DNA from: Pseudomonadota bacterium
Lineage (GTDB): Bacteria; Pseudomonadota; Gammaproteobacteria; Burkholderiales; Burkholderiaceae_C
DNA: 42,898 nt
Assembly: GCA_018240985.1 (NCBI GenBank)
Contig: JAFEER010000289.1
Span: 1 to 42,898 of the forward strand
Direction of reading: 5' to 3'
Shown here in pieces: positions 25,566-34,679 of this stretch (position 1 is its first letter; every line of letters begins with the position of its first letter). The notes under the pieces were generated by a model, which saw only the letters and a program-made list of their open reading frames with translations, had not been told where the DNA came from and ran no database searches. The translations under genes were made by a program, and so were the position numbers.

Positions 25566-26804
25566 TCAGGGTGTTGCCGGCGCCGCCCGCGGGGCTGCGG
25601 CCGGGGCGCGTCCGCCCGGGCTGCTCCAGGTGCGCGTCCAGCGCACCTGCATGACGCGCAGCACCGCCAGCATGGCCAGGGCCAGCAGGGCGAAGGCGAT
25701 GAAGCCCCACAGGTAGCTGCCCAGGTACTGCTTGGACAGGCCCATGGCGTTGGGCACCAGGCCGCCGCCCAGGGCGCCGATCTCGCCGATCATGGAGCCG
25801 GCCACGGCCGTGGTCAGCGGCCAGCGCAGCGGCACCAGCTGGAACAGCGCGCCGTTGCCCGCGCCCAGCGCGGCGAAGCACAGCATGAACAGCAGCGTGG
25901 TGGCCAGCAGATGGCTCTCGGCCAGGCCGCAGGCGACCAGCGTCGCGGCGACCAGGATCAGCACGCTCGTCAGGGTGTTGACGCCGCCGAAGCGGTCGCC
26001 CAGATAGCCGCCGACCACGCGCACACCCGAGCCCATGAGCGCGGCCAGCATGGTCAGCTGCCCGGCCTGCACCTTGGTCACGCCAAACTGGTCGTGGAAG
26101 TAGGTGGGCAGAAAGCTCACCAGGCCGATGAAGCCGCCGAAGGTCACCACGTACAGCAGGCTGAAGGCCCAGCCGTCGCGCTCGAACAGGCAGGCGACAT
26201 GCTGGCGCAGGCTCTGCTTTTCATGATCCGGCGGCTCCTTGGCGAAAACGGCCATCACCGTGAAGGGCACCAGCATGCACAGGCCCGCCAGGCCATAGAC
26301 GGCCTGCCAGCCGTAGGCCTGGGCCAGCGGCGGCGCAAACAGCACGGCCAGCACGGTGCCCGAGTTGCCCGCGCCCGCGATGCCCATGGCCAGGCCCTTG
26401 TGCTGCGGCGGGAACCAGCCGCTGCCCAGGCTCAGCGCTACGCCAAAGCTGGCCCCGGCGATGCCCAGCAGCACGCCCATGGCGATCACATGGTCGTAGC
26501 CGCGGATGAAGAAAAAGCCCAGCGCCAGCGCCGCCATGATGAGCGCCATCTCGACCATGGCGGCGTTCTTGCGACCGATGTACTGGGCCAGCACGCCCAG
26601 CGGGAAGCGCATCAGCGCCCCGGCCAGGATGGGCACCGAGATCATGAAGCCCTTTTGCGCGGCGTTCAGCTGGTAGGCCTCGGAAATGAACGGGGCCATG
26701 GCGCCATTGAGCACCCAGACCGCAAAACAGAAATCAAAGTACAAAAAGGCCGCGAACAGCGTGGGCGCGTGGCCGGATTTGAGAAAGGTGCGCATTCCCG
26801 TCAT
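25566..26804 (-). CDS. Nitrate/nitrite MFS transporter (NarK/NasA type)
   Basis: 412-residue inner-membrane transporter of the nitrate/nitrite porter family, with about 12 predicted membrane segments. Nitrate-signature-like stretches are present: GIAGAGNSGTVLAVLFAP in the first half and IGALGGGLVPNAMG in the second. Conserved arginines are in LMRFPLG and GDRFGG. The tail after about residue 390 is proline/alanine-rich and cytoplasmic. Start 26804 follows ggaga. It lies 42 bases downstream of nasA and should bring in nitrate for the reductase. The 108 bases to ybiB hold no gene. Confidence 0.92.
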   Translation of the reverse strand: MTGMRTFLKSGHAPTLFAAFLYFDFCFAVWVLNGAMAPFISEAYQLNAAQKGFMISVPILAGALMRFPLGVLAQYIGRKNAAMVEMALIMAALALGFFFIRGYDHVIAMGVLLGIAGASFGVALSLGSGWFPPQHKGLAMGIAGAGNSGTVLAVLFAPPLAQAYGWQAVYGLAGLCMLVPFTVMAVFAKEPPDHEKQSLRQHVACLFERDGWAFSLLYVVTFGGFIGLVSFLPTYFHDQFGVTKVQAGQLTMLAALMGSGVRVVGGYLGDRFGGVNTLTSVLILVAATLVACGLAESHLLATTLLFMLCFAALGAGNGALFQLVPLRWPLTTAVAGSMIGEIGALGGGLVPNAMGLSKQYLGSYLWGFIAFALLALAMLAVLRVMQVRWTRTWSSPGGRAPAAAPRAAPATP

Positions 26805-26846
26805 GGTGCTTCTCCGGTGGGTTGTTGAAATGTTGGGATGGGGCGT

Positions 26847-29642
26847 TCAGGTGCCAGCCAGGCTGGCCTGCACCATGCGCTGCAGCTGCGGCACGCAGGA
26901 GCCGCACTGGGTGCCGCAGCGCAGCGTGTCCTTGAGCCGCTGCAGGCGCGCCGGCGCGTCGCCCGCGCAGCGCTGCAGCAGGTCGGTGATGGCGTTCTCG
27001 GCCACGCCCTCGCAGGCGCAGACGTTGGCGCCGCGTGCGGCCAGCGGCACGGGCGCCTTGGCGCCGGGCTGCAGCAGGGCGCGGCGCAGCGGCTGGGCGT
27101 CCAGGCGCTCCTGCAGCAGCGGGGCGATCCAGGCCTGGGCGCTCACGTCGCCGGCCAGCAGCACGGCCTGCAGCGGCTGGCCGCGTTGCGCCTCCTGCAG
27201 CCTGGCGCGGCGCCATTGGCCCCGGCGCGCGTCGCGGTAGCTCAGCAGGCCCGCGCCCTGCAGATCCAGCAGCTGGGCGATGCGCTCGACCAGCGCCTCG
27301 TCCGGCGCCTGGTGCGCGGCGGCGCGCAGCTGCAGGCCGGTGCCAAGCTCGGCGCGGCCGAACAGGCTGCAGCTGGCGAAGGGAAACTCGGCCATCAGCG
27401 CTTCGAGCTGCCGGCGTGTGCTGTGCACCTGATCCAGCGGCAGCCAGGCCTGGGCCCACAGGCCCCAGGGCAGCTCGGCCTTGAGCACCTTGATGGCCGC
27501 ATGCTTGAGCTCGGGCTGCAGCGATTGCGGGCAGCGCGCCGCTGTGGTCAGGGCGTTCACGCCGCCCAAGCGCCGGCCCGTGCTGCTGGCGCCGCCCAGC
27601 ACCTCGTCGCCCCAGTGCATGGGCAGGAACACCTGGCCCGGCGCCAGGGTGTCGCTGGCCTGCACCGGCGCGACGATGCTGCCGCGCCGGCTGGTGAGGT
27701 AGGCCAGCTCCCCCTCGGCCAGAGCGAGCCGCGCCAGGTCGGCCGGAGCCATCTGCACGCGCGGCTCGCTGGCGTGCGCCCACAGGTTTTCCACCAGGCC
27801 GCTGCGGCTCAGGCCGTGCCATTGGTCGCGCAGGCGGCCGGTGATCAGCGCGAAGGGGTAGCGCGCGTCGGCGGGCTCGGCCACGCTGCCGGGCTGCGCT
27901 GCGATGAAGCGGGCGCGCCCATCGGGGGTGGCAAAGCGCCCGTCCAGGTACAGGCGGGCGCGGCCCTGCGCCTGCCCCTGCGGGCAGGGCCATTGCTGGG
28001 GCGCGGCGTCGAGCCGTGCCCAGGACAGGCCGGTGATGTCCAGATCGCGCCCGCGCGTGCTCTCGCGGTGCTCGTTCCAGATCGCCTCGGGGCCGTCGTA
28101 GGGGAACAGGCTGGGCAGCCGTGCGCGTTCGGGCAGCAGCGGCTGCAGGCGCCGCGCCAGCGCGGTGACGATGCGCCAGTCGGCCCAGGCCTGGCCCGGC
28201 GCCGGTACGGCGGCGCGCACGCGGCTGATGCGCCGCTCGCTGTTGGTGACCGTGCCTTCCTTCTCGCCCCAGGTGGCGGCCGGCAGCAGCAGGTCGGCGT
28301 AGCGCGCGGTGGCGCCGGTGGCGTAGGCGTCCTGCAGCACCACGTATTCGGCGCGCTGCAGGGCGCGGCGCACCAGGGCCTGGTCGGGCAGGCTGTGCGC
28401 AGGGTTGGTGCAGGCTATCCACAGCAGCTTGACCTGGCCGTCGGCTGCGGCCTGGAATAGCTCGACCGCCGCCTTGCCGGGCGCGGCAGGCACGTCAGGC
28501 ACGCCCCACAGCGCGGCCACTTCGGCGCGCTGCTGGGCGTCGGCCAGGTTGCGGTGGGCGCTGAGCTGGTTGGCCAGCGCGCCCACCTCGCGCCCGCCCA
28601 TGGCGTTGGGCTGGCCGGTGAGCGAGAGCGGCCCCGCGCCCGGTTTGCCGATCTGGCCGCAGGCCAGGTGCAGGACGATGAGGGTGCTGTTGTTGTCGGT
28701 GCCATGCACGGACTGGTTCAGGCCCTGGCAGTACAGGCTGAGCGTGGGCAGGCGCGCACCGTCGTCCTGCACGCCGGCGAACCAGCGCGCGGCCTGCAGC
28801 AGATCCGCCGGGTCTATGCCGCAGTGCCGCTGCACGGCATCGGGCGTGGCCTGCTGTACCTGGGCGGCCAGAGCCTCCCAGCCGCTGGTGTGGGCGGCGA
28901 TGTAGGCCTCGTCCAGCCAGCCCTGATCCAGCATGCAGCGCAGCATGCCGTGGTAGAGCCAGACGTCCGAGCCTGGCTGCAGCGCCAGGTGCAGGTCGGC
29001 CAGTTCGGCACTGTCGGTGCGGCGCGGGTCGCAGACGATGATCTTGAGCGCCGGGTTCGCGCGCCGCGCGTCCTCGATGCGCCGGAACAGTATCGGGTGG
29101 GCCCAGGCCGGGTTCGCGCCGCTGATGAAAATCGTGGCGGCGTGGGCGATGTCCTCGTAGCAGGCGGGCGGCGCGTCGGCCCCCAGCGTGGCCTTGTAGC
29201 CGGCCACGGCGCTGCTCATGCACAGGCGCGAATTGGTGTCGATGTTGTTCGTGCCCAGCAGCCCTTTGGCGAGCTTGTTGAAGGCGTAGTAGTCCTCGGT
29301 CAGCAGCTGGCCCGAGACGTACAGGCCTACGGCGTCCGCGCCGTGCTGCGCCACCGTGGCGGCGATGCGGCCGGCCAGATCGTCCAGCGCCGTGTCCCAG
29401 GACAGCGGCAGGGCCTCGGCGCCGCGCCGTGCGCGCCGCAGGGGCTGCAGCAGGCGCACCTGGGACTGCACCTCGGGGCGGGCCGTGAGGTGCAAGGTGG
29501 TGCCCTTGGAGCACAGGCGGCCGAGGTTGGCGGGATGCTCCGGGTCGCCGCGCACGCCGGTGATGCGGCCGTCCTCGCTCTCGATAAGGACGCCGCAGCC
29601 CACGCCGCAGTAGGGGCAGGTGGAGCGGGTGGTGTTTTTCAT
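26847..29642 (-). CDS. nasA: Assimilatory nitrate reductase, molybdopterin subunit with BFD domain
   Basis: 931-residue cytoplasmic molybdoenzyme that reduces nitrate to nitrite. The N-terminus binds a [4Fe-4S] cluster through C9, C12, C16 and C44 (CPYCGVGC ... LCSKG). The central region is a bis-MGD domain (NTNSRLCMSSAVAGYK, GANPAWAHPI) and the molybdopterin dinucleotide-binding domain follows (about 640-790). The last ~60 residues form a BFD-type [2Fe-2S] domain (VCACEGV ... CGTQCGSC) for electron entry. ATG 29642 overlaps the nirD stop by four bases; longer in-frame starts lie inside nirD and are rejected. It needs the molybdate supplied by the mod genes. Confidence 0.94.
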   Translation of the reverse strand: MKNTTRSTCPYCGVGCGVLIESEDGRITGVRGDPEHPANLGRLCSKGTTLHLTARPEVQSQVRLLQPLRRARRGAEALPLSWDTALDDLAGRIAATVAQHGADAVGLYVSGQLLTEDYYAFNKLAKGLLGTNNIDTNSRLCMSSAVAGYKATLGADAPPACYEDIAHAATIFISGANPAWAHPILFRRIEDARRANPALKIIVCDPRRTDSAELADLHLALQPGSDVWLYHGMLRCMLDQGWLDEAYIAAHTSGWEALAAQVQQATPDAVQRHCGIDPADLLQAARWFAGVQDDGARLPTLSLYCQGLNQSVHGTDNNSTLIVLHLACGQIGKPGAGPLSLTGQPNAMGGREVGALANQLSAHRNLADAQQRAEVAALWGVPDVPAAPGKAAVELFQAAADGQVKLLWIACTNPAHSLPDQALVRRALQRAEYVVLQDAYATGATARYADLLLPAATWGEKEGTVTNSERRISRVRAAVPAPGQAWADWRIVTALARRLQPLLPERARLPSLFPYDGPEAIWNEHRESTRGRDLDITGLSWARLDAAPQQWPCPQGQAQGRARLYLDGRFATPDGRARFIAAQPGSVAEPADARYPFALITGRLRDQWHGLSRSGLVENLWAHASEPRVQMAPADLARLALAEGELAYLTSRRGSIVAPVQASDTLAPGQVFLPMHWGDEVLGGASSTGRRLGGVNALTTAARCPQSLQPELKHAAIKVLKAELPWGLWAQAWLPLDQVHSTRRQLEALMAEFPFASCSLFGRAELGTGLQLRAAAHQAPDEALVERIAQLLDLQGAGLLSYRDARRGQWRRARLQEAQRGQPLQAVLLAGDVSAQAWIAPLLQERLDAQPLRRALLQPGAKAPVPLAARGANVCACEGVAENAITDLLQRCAGDAPARLQRLKDTLRCGTQCGSCVPQLQRMVQASLAGT

Positions 29643-30013
29643 GTGCAGGCGGCCGGGCCGGCCAGGGGGCGGGTTTCGTGCAGGGCGTGGCGCGCCAGCT
29701 CCTGGGCATGCAGATAGACGGCGCGCCCCTCTACCCTGACCTGGAACCGGGGCGCGCAGCCCTGGTCGGGCGCCAGCGCCTGGCCGTCGCACAGGCCTAT
29801 AGTCCAGTTGTGCAGCGGGCAGGCCACGCTGCGCCCGAACACCATGCCCTGCGACAGCGGGCCGCCCTTGTGCGGGCAGCGGTCGAGCAGGGCGAAGACC
29901 TCATCGGCGGCGGTGCGGAACAGCGCCACCTCCAGCCCCTGCGCGCGTGCCACGCGGCGCGCGCCCTGCGCGGGGATGTCGTCTATCGTGCAGATGTAGG
30001 TCCAGTCGGTCAT
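29639..30013 (-). CDS. nirD: Nitrite reductase small subunit NirD
   Basis: 124-residue Rieske-type subunit of the NADH-dependent assimilatory nitrite reductase. The [2Fe-2S] ligands are in CPHKG (C46, H48) and CPLHNW (C65, H68), both intact. It is probably the electron or assembly partner of NirB. The gene starts 41 bases after nirB, a gap largely filled by a palindromic repeat, and ends overlapping nasA. Confidence 0.94.
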   Translation of the reverse strand: MTDWTYICTIDDIPAQGARRVARAQGLEVALFRTAADEVFALLDRCPHKGGPLSQGMVFGRSVACPLHNWTIGLCDGQALAPDQGCAPRFQVRVEGRAVYLHAQELARHALHETRPLAGPAACT

Positions 30014-30027
30014 TGCTATTCCTTTGG

Positions 30028-30069
30028 TAGCTATTGGCGCTTGTTGGTAAAGCGTTACATGCTGCTTTT
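30028..30069. repeat. Palindromic repeat between nirB and nirD
   Basis: tagctattggcgctt ... aaagcgttacatgctgctttt; ggcgctt pairs with aagcgtt (two G-U pairs). It fills the gap and runs into the last codons of nirB. No T-run follows on the minus strand in a position that would clearly stop transcription. Confidence 0.55.
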
Positions 30070-32520
30070 GTCTGATGCGACGGCGATCGGGATGAACTGG
30101 CGCGCATCGACGCGCGCCCTCTCGCCCTCGAACCAGGGGTCGGGCGCTCCGTCCAGCGCCGCCTGCAGGCGCGCCCACAGGGCCTGGCGCTGGGCGGCGT
30201 CTTCGAGCACCTTTTTCTTCACATGGTCCAGGCCCACGCGCGCCACGTAGTGCACCGTGCGCTCCAGGTACCAGCCTTCCTCGCGGTACAGCTGCAGGAA
30301 GGCGCCGCTGACCTCGAGCACCTCCTCGGCGGTCTTCACCTTGGTGAAGAACTGCGCCACCTCGGTCTTGATGCCGCCGTTGCCGCCCACGTAGATCTCC
30401 CAGCCCGAATCGACGCCGATCACGCCCACGTCCTTGATGCCGGACTCGGCGCAGTTGCGCGGGCAGCCGCTCACGGCCATCTTCACCTTGTGCGGCGCGT
30501 ACATGGCCCACAACGCGCGCTCGAGCTGCTGGCCCAGCTGCGTGCTGTCCTGCGTGCCGAAGCGGCACCATTCGCTGCCGACGCAGGTCTTCACCGTGCG
30601 CAGCGCCTTGGCATAGGCCAGGCCGCTGGGCATGCCCAGGTCTTGCCAGACGCCGCGCAGGTTCTCCTTCTTCACGCCCAGCAGGTCGATGCGCTGGCCG
30701 CCCGTGACCTTGACGCTGGGGATCTGGTACTTGTCCACCACGTCGGCAATGCGGCGCAGCTCGGCCGCCGTGGTGCCGCCCGCCCACATGCGCGGCACCA
30801 CGCTGTAGGTTCCGTCCTTCTGGATGTTGGCGTGGCTGCGCTCGTTGATGGCGCGGCTTTGCGGGTCGTTCAGCGCCTCTTTCGGCCAGGTGCTGATCAG
30901 GTAATAGTTGATGGCCGGGCGGCAGCCCGGGCAGCCGTCGGGCGTCTTCCATTCCATGAAGGCGAAGACCTCTTCCTTGCTGATCAGGTGGTGGGTGCGG
31001 ATGGCGTCGCGCACCGCCTGGTGGCCGTGCTCGGTGCAGGCGCACAGGGGCTTGGTCTTGGTCGTGGCCGCGTAGGCACCGCCCACGGTGGCCATCAGGA
31101 TCTGCTCGACCAGGCCGGTGCAGGAGCCGCAGCTGGCGCTGGCCTTGGTGTGCCTGCGCACCTCGTCCAGGGTGAACAGGCCCTTTTCCTTGATGGCCTT
31201 GCAGATGCTGCCCTTGCTCACACCGTTGCAGCCGCAGACCTCGGCCTCGTCGGGCATCGCGGCGGCCTGGTTCTGGCCCGCGTGGCCGCCCTCGCCGATG
31301 TTGCTCTCGCCAAACATCAGCCGGTCGCGCAGGTCGGCGACGCTGCGGCCCTCGCGCAGCAGCTTGAAGTACCAGCTGCCGTCCACCGTGTTGCCGTACA
31401 GGCAGGCGCCGACCAGCTTGTCGTCTTTCAGCACCAGCTTCTTGTACTGGCCGCTGCCGGGGTCGCTGAGCAGGATTTCCTCGGTGCCCGCGCCGCCCAT
31501 GAAGTCGCCGGCCGAGAACAGGTCTATGCCCGTGACCTTGAGCTTGGTCGAGGTCTGCGAGCCCTGGTAGCGCCCTATGCCGAATTCGGCCAGGTGATTC
31601 GCCAGCACCTTGCCCTGCTCGAACAGCGGCGCCACCAGGCCATAGGCCACGCCCCGGTGCGCGGCGCATTCGCCCACGGCGTAGATGCGCGCGTCGGTGG
31701 TGGTCTGCATGGTGTCGTTGACCACGATGCCGCGGTTGACATGCAGGTGCATGGACTCGGCCAACGCGGTGTTGGGGCGTATGCCCACGGCCATCACCAC
31801 CAGGTCGGCGGGCACCTCGCTGCCGTCCTTGAAGCGCACGGCGCGCACGCGGCCGTCCGCGTTGCCCAGCAACTCCTGCGTCTGCGCCTGCAGCAAGAAA
31901 TGCATGCCGCGCTCCTGCAGCGCCTTTTGCAGCATGTGGCCGGCCACGGGGTCGAGCTGGCGCTCCATCAACCATTCGGCGGCATGCACCACGGTGACCT
32001 GCATGCCGCGTTTCATCAGGCCGTTGGCCGCCTCCAGGCCCAACAGGCCGCCGCCGATGACCACGGCGTGCCGGTACCTGGCGGCGGCGGCGATCATCGC
32101 CTGGGTGTCGGCAATGTCGCGGTAGGCGAGCACGCCTGCCAGGTCCTTGCCGGGCAGGGGCAGCATGAACGGATTGGAGCCCGTGGCCAGGATCAGCCGA
32201 TCGTAGGGCACGGCCATCGTCTCGCCCGCCGCATTGCTGGCATGCACCAGGCGGCGCGCGCGGTCTACCTGCGTCACGGTGCAGCCCGCGTGCAGCGTGA
32301 TGCCGTGCTCCTGGTACCAGGACCAGTCGTTCAGGATGATCTGTTCGAGCTGCTGCTCGCCCGCCAGCACCGGCGAGAGCAGGATGCGGTTGTAGTTGGG
32401 GTGCGGCTCGGCGCCGAACACCGTGATCTCGTACAGATCGGGGGCGATCTTCAAAAGCTCCTCCAGCGTGCGCACCCCTGCCATGCCGTTGCCCACCAAG
32501 ACCAGCCTGGATTGCTTCAT
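30055..32520 (-). CDS. nirB: Nitrite reductase large subunit NirB
   Basis: 821-residue NADH-dependent nitrite reductase that makes ammonium for assimilation. Order of domains: FAD/NAD(P) reductase (about 1-310, LVLVGNGMAGVRT and VVIGGGLLGLEAAN), BFD-type [2Fe-2S] domain (about 420-475, VCGCNGVSKGSIC ... CGSC), then the siroheme/[4Fe-4S] half with ligand motifs TCVGSEWC and SGCPRNC (about 637-684). ATG 32520 is used; the frame is open a little further upstream but homology begins here. First gene of the nirB-nirD-nasA-narK-ybiB-cobA operon, with a sigma-54 promoter 111 bases upstream. Confidence 0.96.
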   Translation of the reverse strand: MKQSRLVLVGNGMAGVRTLEELLKIAPDLYEITVFGAEPHPNYNRILLSPVLAGEQQLEQIILNDWSWYQEHGITLHAGCTVTQVDRARRLVHASNAAGETMAVPYDRLILATGSNPFMLPLPGKDLAGVLAYRDIADTQAMIAAAARYRHAVVIGGGLLGLEAANGLMKRGMQVTVVHAAEWLMERQLDPVAGHMLQKALQERGMHFLLQAQTQELLGNADGRVRAVRFKDGSEVPADLVVMAVGIRPNTALAESMHLHVNRGIVVNDTMQTTTDARIYAVGECAAHRGVAYGLVAPLFEQGKVLANHLAEFGIGRYQGSQTSTKLKVTGIDLFSAGDFMGGAGTEEILLSDPGSGQYKKLVLKDDKLVGACLYGNTVDGSWYFKLLREGRSVADLRDRLMFGESNIGEGGHAGQNQAAAMPDEAEVCGCNGVSKGSICKAIKEKGLFTLDEVRRHTKASASCGSCTGLVEQILMATVGGAYAATTKTKPLCACTEHGHQAVRDAIRTHHLISKEEVFAFMEWKTPDGCPGCRPAINYYLISTWPKEALNDPQSRAINERSHANIQKDGTYSVVPRMWAGGTTAAELRRIADVVDKYQIPSVKVTGGQRIDLLGVKKENLRGVWQDLGMPSGLAYAKALRTVKTCVGSEWCRFGTQDSTQLGQQLERALWAMYAPHKVKMAVSGCPRNCAESGIKDVGVIGVDSGWEIYVGGNGGIKTEVAQFFTKVKTAEEVLEVSGAFLQLYREEGWYLERTVHYVARVGLDHVKKKVLEDAAQRQALWARLQAALDGAPDPWFEGERARVDARQFIPIAVASDKSSM

Positions 32521-32630
32521 CGTCCTCTCCCTGGGGCATGCCCCGCCGTCATTGATAAGCCTGCGCGCGCCCCGGCTCTGTGGCCGCATGTGGCGTGCGA
32601 TGCAGCCCGTAGCGGCTGCACCCGGATCAA
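32521..32630 (-). promoter_or_regulatory. nirB 5' leader with two hairpins
   Basis: On the minus strand tgcagcc-gctacg-ggctgca is a 7-bp stem with a six-base loop, soon after the predicted start of transcription. A perfect 12-base palindrome ggggcatgcccc lies just before the ribosome-binding site (ggagagg). The loop does not have the A1/G4 pattern of ANTAR (NasR/NasT) target hairpins, and no T-run follows, so I do not call an antitermination leader. Confidence 0.4.
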
Positions 32631-32646
32631 TGCAAGCTGCGTGCCA
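32631..32646 (-). promoter_or_regulatory. Sigma-54 promoter of the nitrate operon
   Basis: Minus strand TGGCACG-CAGC-TTGCA matches the -24/-12 consensus (TGGCACG-N4-TTGCW) at every consensus base. Transcription would start about 12 bases past the -12 GC, near 32620, about 100 bases before nirB. An NtrC-type activator site is expected upstream, at higher coordinates; I found no convincing palindrome. Confidence 0.8.
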
Positions 32647-32860
32647 ACCGCTGCCGCTGCGCTGAATTCAAATGAAATTGGCTTGTAGCGGTTTAGGAAT
32701 AAGCGCTTGTTGCTATGAAAAATGAAGTTTGATGGGCGGGCCGCGTTGGTGCCTGGCGCGCGCGCCTGCCCCGCCGTGGTGCGTGCAGATGCCGCAGCTC
32801 TAACGCATCGGTGCCCACGGCGCGGGCTCATGCAGGGCTAAGTCTTGCCGCCTACGCTTC
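32647..32860. other. Intergenic region between divergent nirB and PepSY genes
   Basis: No gene fits here. It holds a palindromic repeat copy (about 32676-32715, gcttgtagcgg ... aagcgcttgttgctat) and a locally AT-richer patch, then GC-rich sequence. Enhancer sites for the sigma-54 promoter and the promoter of the PepSY gene should lie in it, but neither can be pinned down by eye. Confidence 0.5.
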
Positions 32861-32892
32861 TCTCCACGCAAATCCCGCGTTTCCTGTGGAGA
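32861..32892 (+). promoter_or_regulatory. Inverted repeat covering the PepSY gene ribosome-binding site
   Basis: TCTCCAC (32861-32867) is perfectly complementary to GTGGAGA (32886-32892), which contains the ribosome-binding site of the ATG at 32899. In the message this stem could hide the site. Control of translation is inference. Confidence 0.35.
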
Positions 32893-32898
32893 GACACC

Positions 32899-33234
32899 AT
32901 GTACCGCAATACCCAACTATCCCTGCTGGCCCTTTGCATGGCCGCAACCGGCGCCGTGGCCTATGCCGCCAATGGGGGTGCCGAGAACGACGCGCTGGCC
33001 ATTGCCAACGCCAAAATCCCCCTGACCCAGGCCGTCACCACGGCCGAGCAGCATGTGAACGGCAAGGCCACGCATGCCGAGTTCGAGCATTCCAAACAGG
33101 GCTGGATCTACGAGGTCGAGGTCGTCAGCGGCGCCAAGGTCTTCGACGTCAGGGTCGATGCCGACAAGGGCACGGTGATTGCATCCCGCGAGGATGAGCC
33201 GGATCATCGCAAGGGCCACGACAAGGACGATTGA
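32899..33234 (+). CDS. Periplasmic PepSY-domain protein
   Basis: 111-residue exported protein. A signal peptide (1-23, ending AVAYA) precedes a single PepSY domain (about 38-97; TQAVTTAEQHVNGKATHAEFEHS ... YEVEVVSGAKVFDVRVDADKG). The tail is rich in H, K, D and E (DEPDHRKGHDKDD) and could bind metal. PepSY proteins are often encoded beside two-component systems and efflux pumps and may act as inhibitors or sensors. It is first in the plus-strand cluster, 56 bases before the outer-membrane channel gene. Confidence 0.88.
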   Translation: MYRNTQLSLLALCMAATGAVAYAANGGAENDALAIANAKIPLTQAVTTAEQHVNGKATHAEFEHSKQGWIYEVEVVSGAKVFDVRVDADKGTVIASREDEPDHRKGHDKDD

Positions 33235-33290
33235 GGCCGCCGGGCCGGGCTGGCCAGCGCCACCCGGCCCCATCGATACAGGAGGCAAGC

Positions 33291-34679
33291 ATGCAATGCC
33301 CAGCCCGCTGGCGCCGCCTCGCCAGGCGGCATCTACTCATGGCGGCCATGGTGCTCGGCGGTTGCGCCAGCTATGGCCCCAAGCCCTTGCCCACCCAGCC
33401 CGACCTGGCCGTGGTGGCACCTGGCGCTGCGCCGCAGGCACCGGCCGCAGCGGGTGGCCGTGCTGCCGGGCCCGCCCGCGGCCTGGACGTGAACGACATC
33501 GCTACGGCGGCGGTGCTGCGCAACCCGGATCTGAAGCTGGCGCGCGACGCTGCCGGCCTCGCCCAGGCGCAGGCCTTTGCCGCCGGGCTGCTGCCCGACC
33601 CGCAGCTGAGCCTCACGCGGGACTTTCCCAGCAACGGCGGGCCGGCCAATGTCAGCGCCTTCAACCTGGGGCTGAGCTACGACATCACGGCGCTGCTGGT
33701 GCGCCCGGCGCTGTCGGCGGCCGCGCAGGCGCAGGAGCGCCAGGCGCGGCTGGACTTGCTGTGGCAGGAGTGGCAGGTCATCAGCCGCGCGCGCACGCTG
33801 TTTGTGGCCCTGGTGGCGCAGCGGCAGCTGGCCGGCGTGTTGGAGGGCGAGCGCGCGCTGCTTGCCACCCAATACGAGCGCAGCCTGGCCGCGCAGCGGC
33901 AGGGCAACATGACGCAGACCGCCGCCATGCAGCAGCTGGCGGCCTTGCAGGACATAGGGCGCAGGGTCAATGAGACGCAGCGCCAGATCGAGAAAATCCG
34001 CCAGGATCTGAATGCGCTGCTCGGCCTGGCGCCCGATGTGCGCCTGGAGCTCAAGGGCGATGGCTCGGCACGGCCCATTACGCCCGCCGCGGTTCAGGCC
34101 GCGCTGCACAGGCTGCCGCAATGCCGCCCCGACCTGCTGGCCCTGCAGGCGGGCTACCAGGGGCAGGAGGAGCGCCTGCGCGGCGCCATCCTGGCGCAGT
34201 TTCCGTCGCTGAGCATAGGCATCACCCGCGCGCGCGACACCAGCAACCTGTACAGCAGCGGCTTTGGCATCACCATCAATCTGCCCATCTTCAACCGCAA
34301 CCGCGGCGCCATCGCGGTGCAGACCGCTACGCGCCAGCAGCTCTACGACGCCTACCAGAATCGGCTGAATGCCGCCCATGGCGACACGCAGCGCCTGCTG
34401 GCCGACCGGGAGCTGCTGCAGCAGCAGCTGGTGCAGGTGCGGCGCGGCGCCACCGGCCTGGAGCAGGCCCTGCAGTTGGCGCAGCCGGCCTTCGATGCCG
34501 GCAACCTGGATCTGCTGTCGTACGGCTCGCTGCGCACCGCGCTGCTGAACAAGCGCGCCGAGGCGCTGGCGCTCAGCCAGTCGGTGGCCGAGGCCGACGT
34601 GGCATTGCAGACCCTGGTCGGCTGCGGCGACGCGGATGTCACCTCTCAATCACCTCAGTCAGCGGAGACAACACCATGA
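33291..34679 (+). CDS. TolC-family outer-membrane efflux lipoprotein
   Basis: 462-residue outer-membrane channel subunit of a tripartite pump. A signal peptide with lipobox (VLGGCASYG, Cys at about 25) implies a lipidated N-terminus. Two TolC repeats follow, with long helices (e.g. QAQERQARLDLLWQEWQVISRARTL) and strand pairs such as FGITINLPIFNRNRGAI. Start 33291 follows aggagg at good spacing. It overlaps the next gene (ATGA), so outer-membrane, adaptor and pump subunits are translated together. Confidence 0.9.
   Translation: MQCPARWRRLARRHLLMAAMVLGGCASYGPKPLPTQPDLAVVAPGAAPQAPAAAGGRAAGPARGLDVNDIATAAVLRNPDLKLARDAAGLAQAQAFAAGLLPDPQLSLTRDFPSNGGPANVSAFNLGLSYDITALLVRPALSAAAQAQERQARLDLLWQEWQVISRARTLFVALVAQRQLAGVLEGERALLATQYERSLAAQRQGNMTQTAAMQQLAALQDIGRRVNETQRQIEKIRQDLNALLGLAPDVRLELKGDGSARPITPAAVQAALHRLPQCRPDLLALQAGYQGQEERLRGAILAQFPSLSIGITRARDTSNLYSSGFGITINLPIFNRNRGAIAVQTATRQQLYDAYQNRLNAAHGDTQRLLADRELLQQQLVQVRRGATGLEQALQLAQPAFDAGNLDLLSYGSLRTALLNKRAEALALSQSVAEADVALQTLVGCGDADVTSQSPQSAETTP

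Noticed and set aside
32521-32630. NasR/NasT (ANTAR) antitermination leader for the nitrate operon
   Set aside because: The hairpin loop GCTACG lacks the A1 and G4 needed, there is no second matching hairpin, and no terminator T-run precedes nirB.
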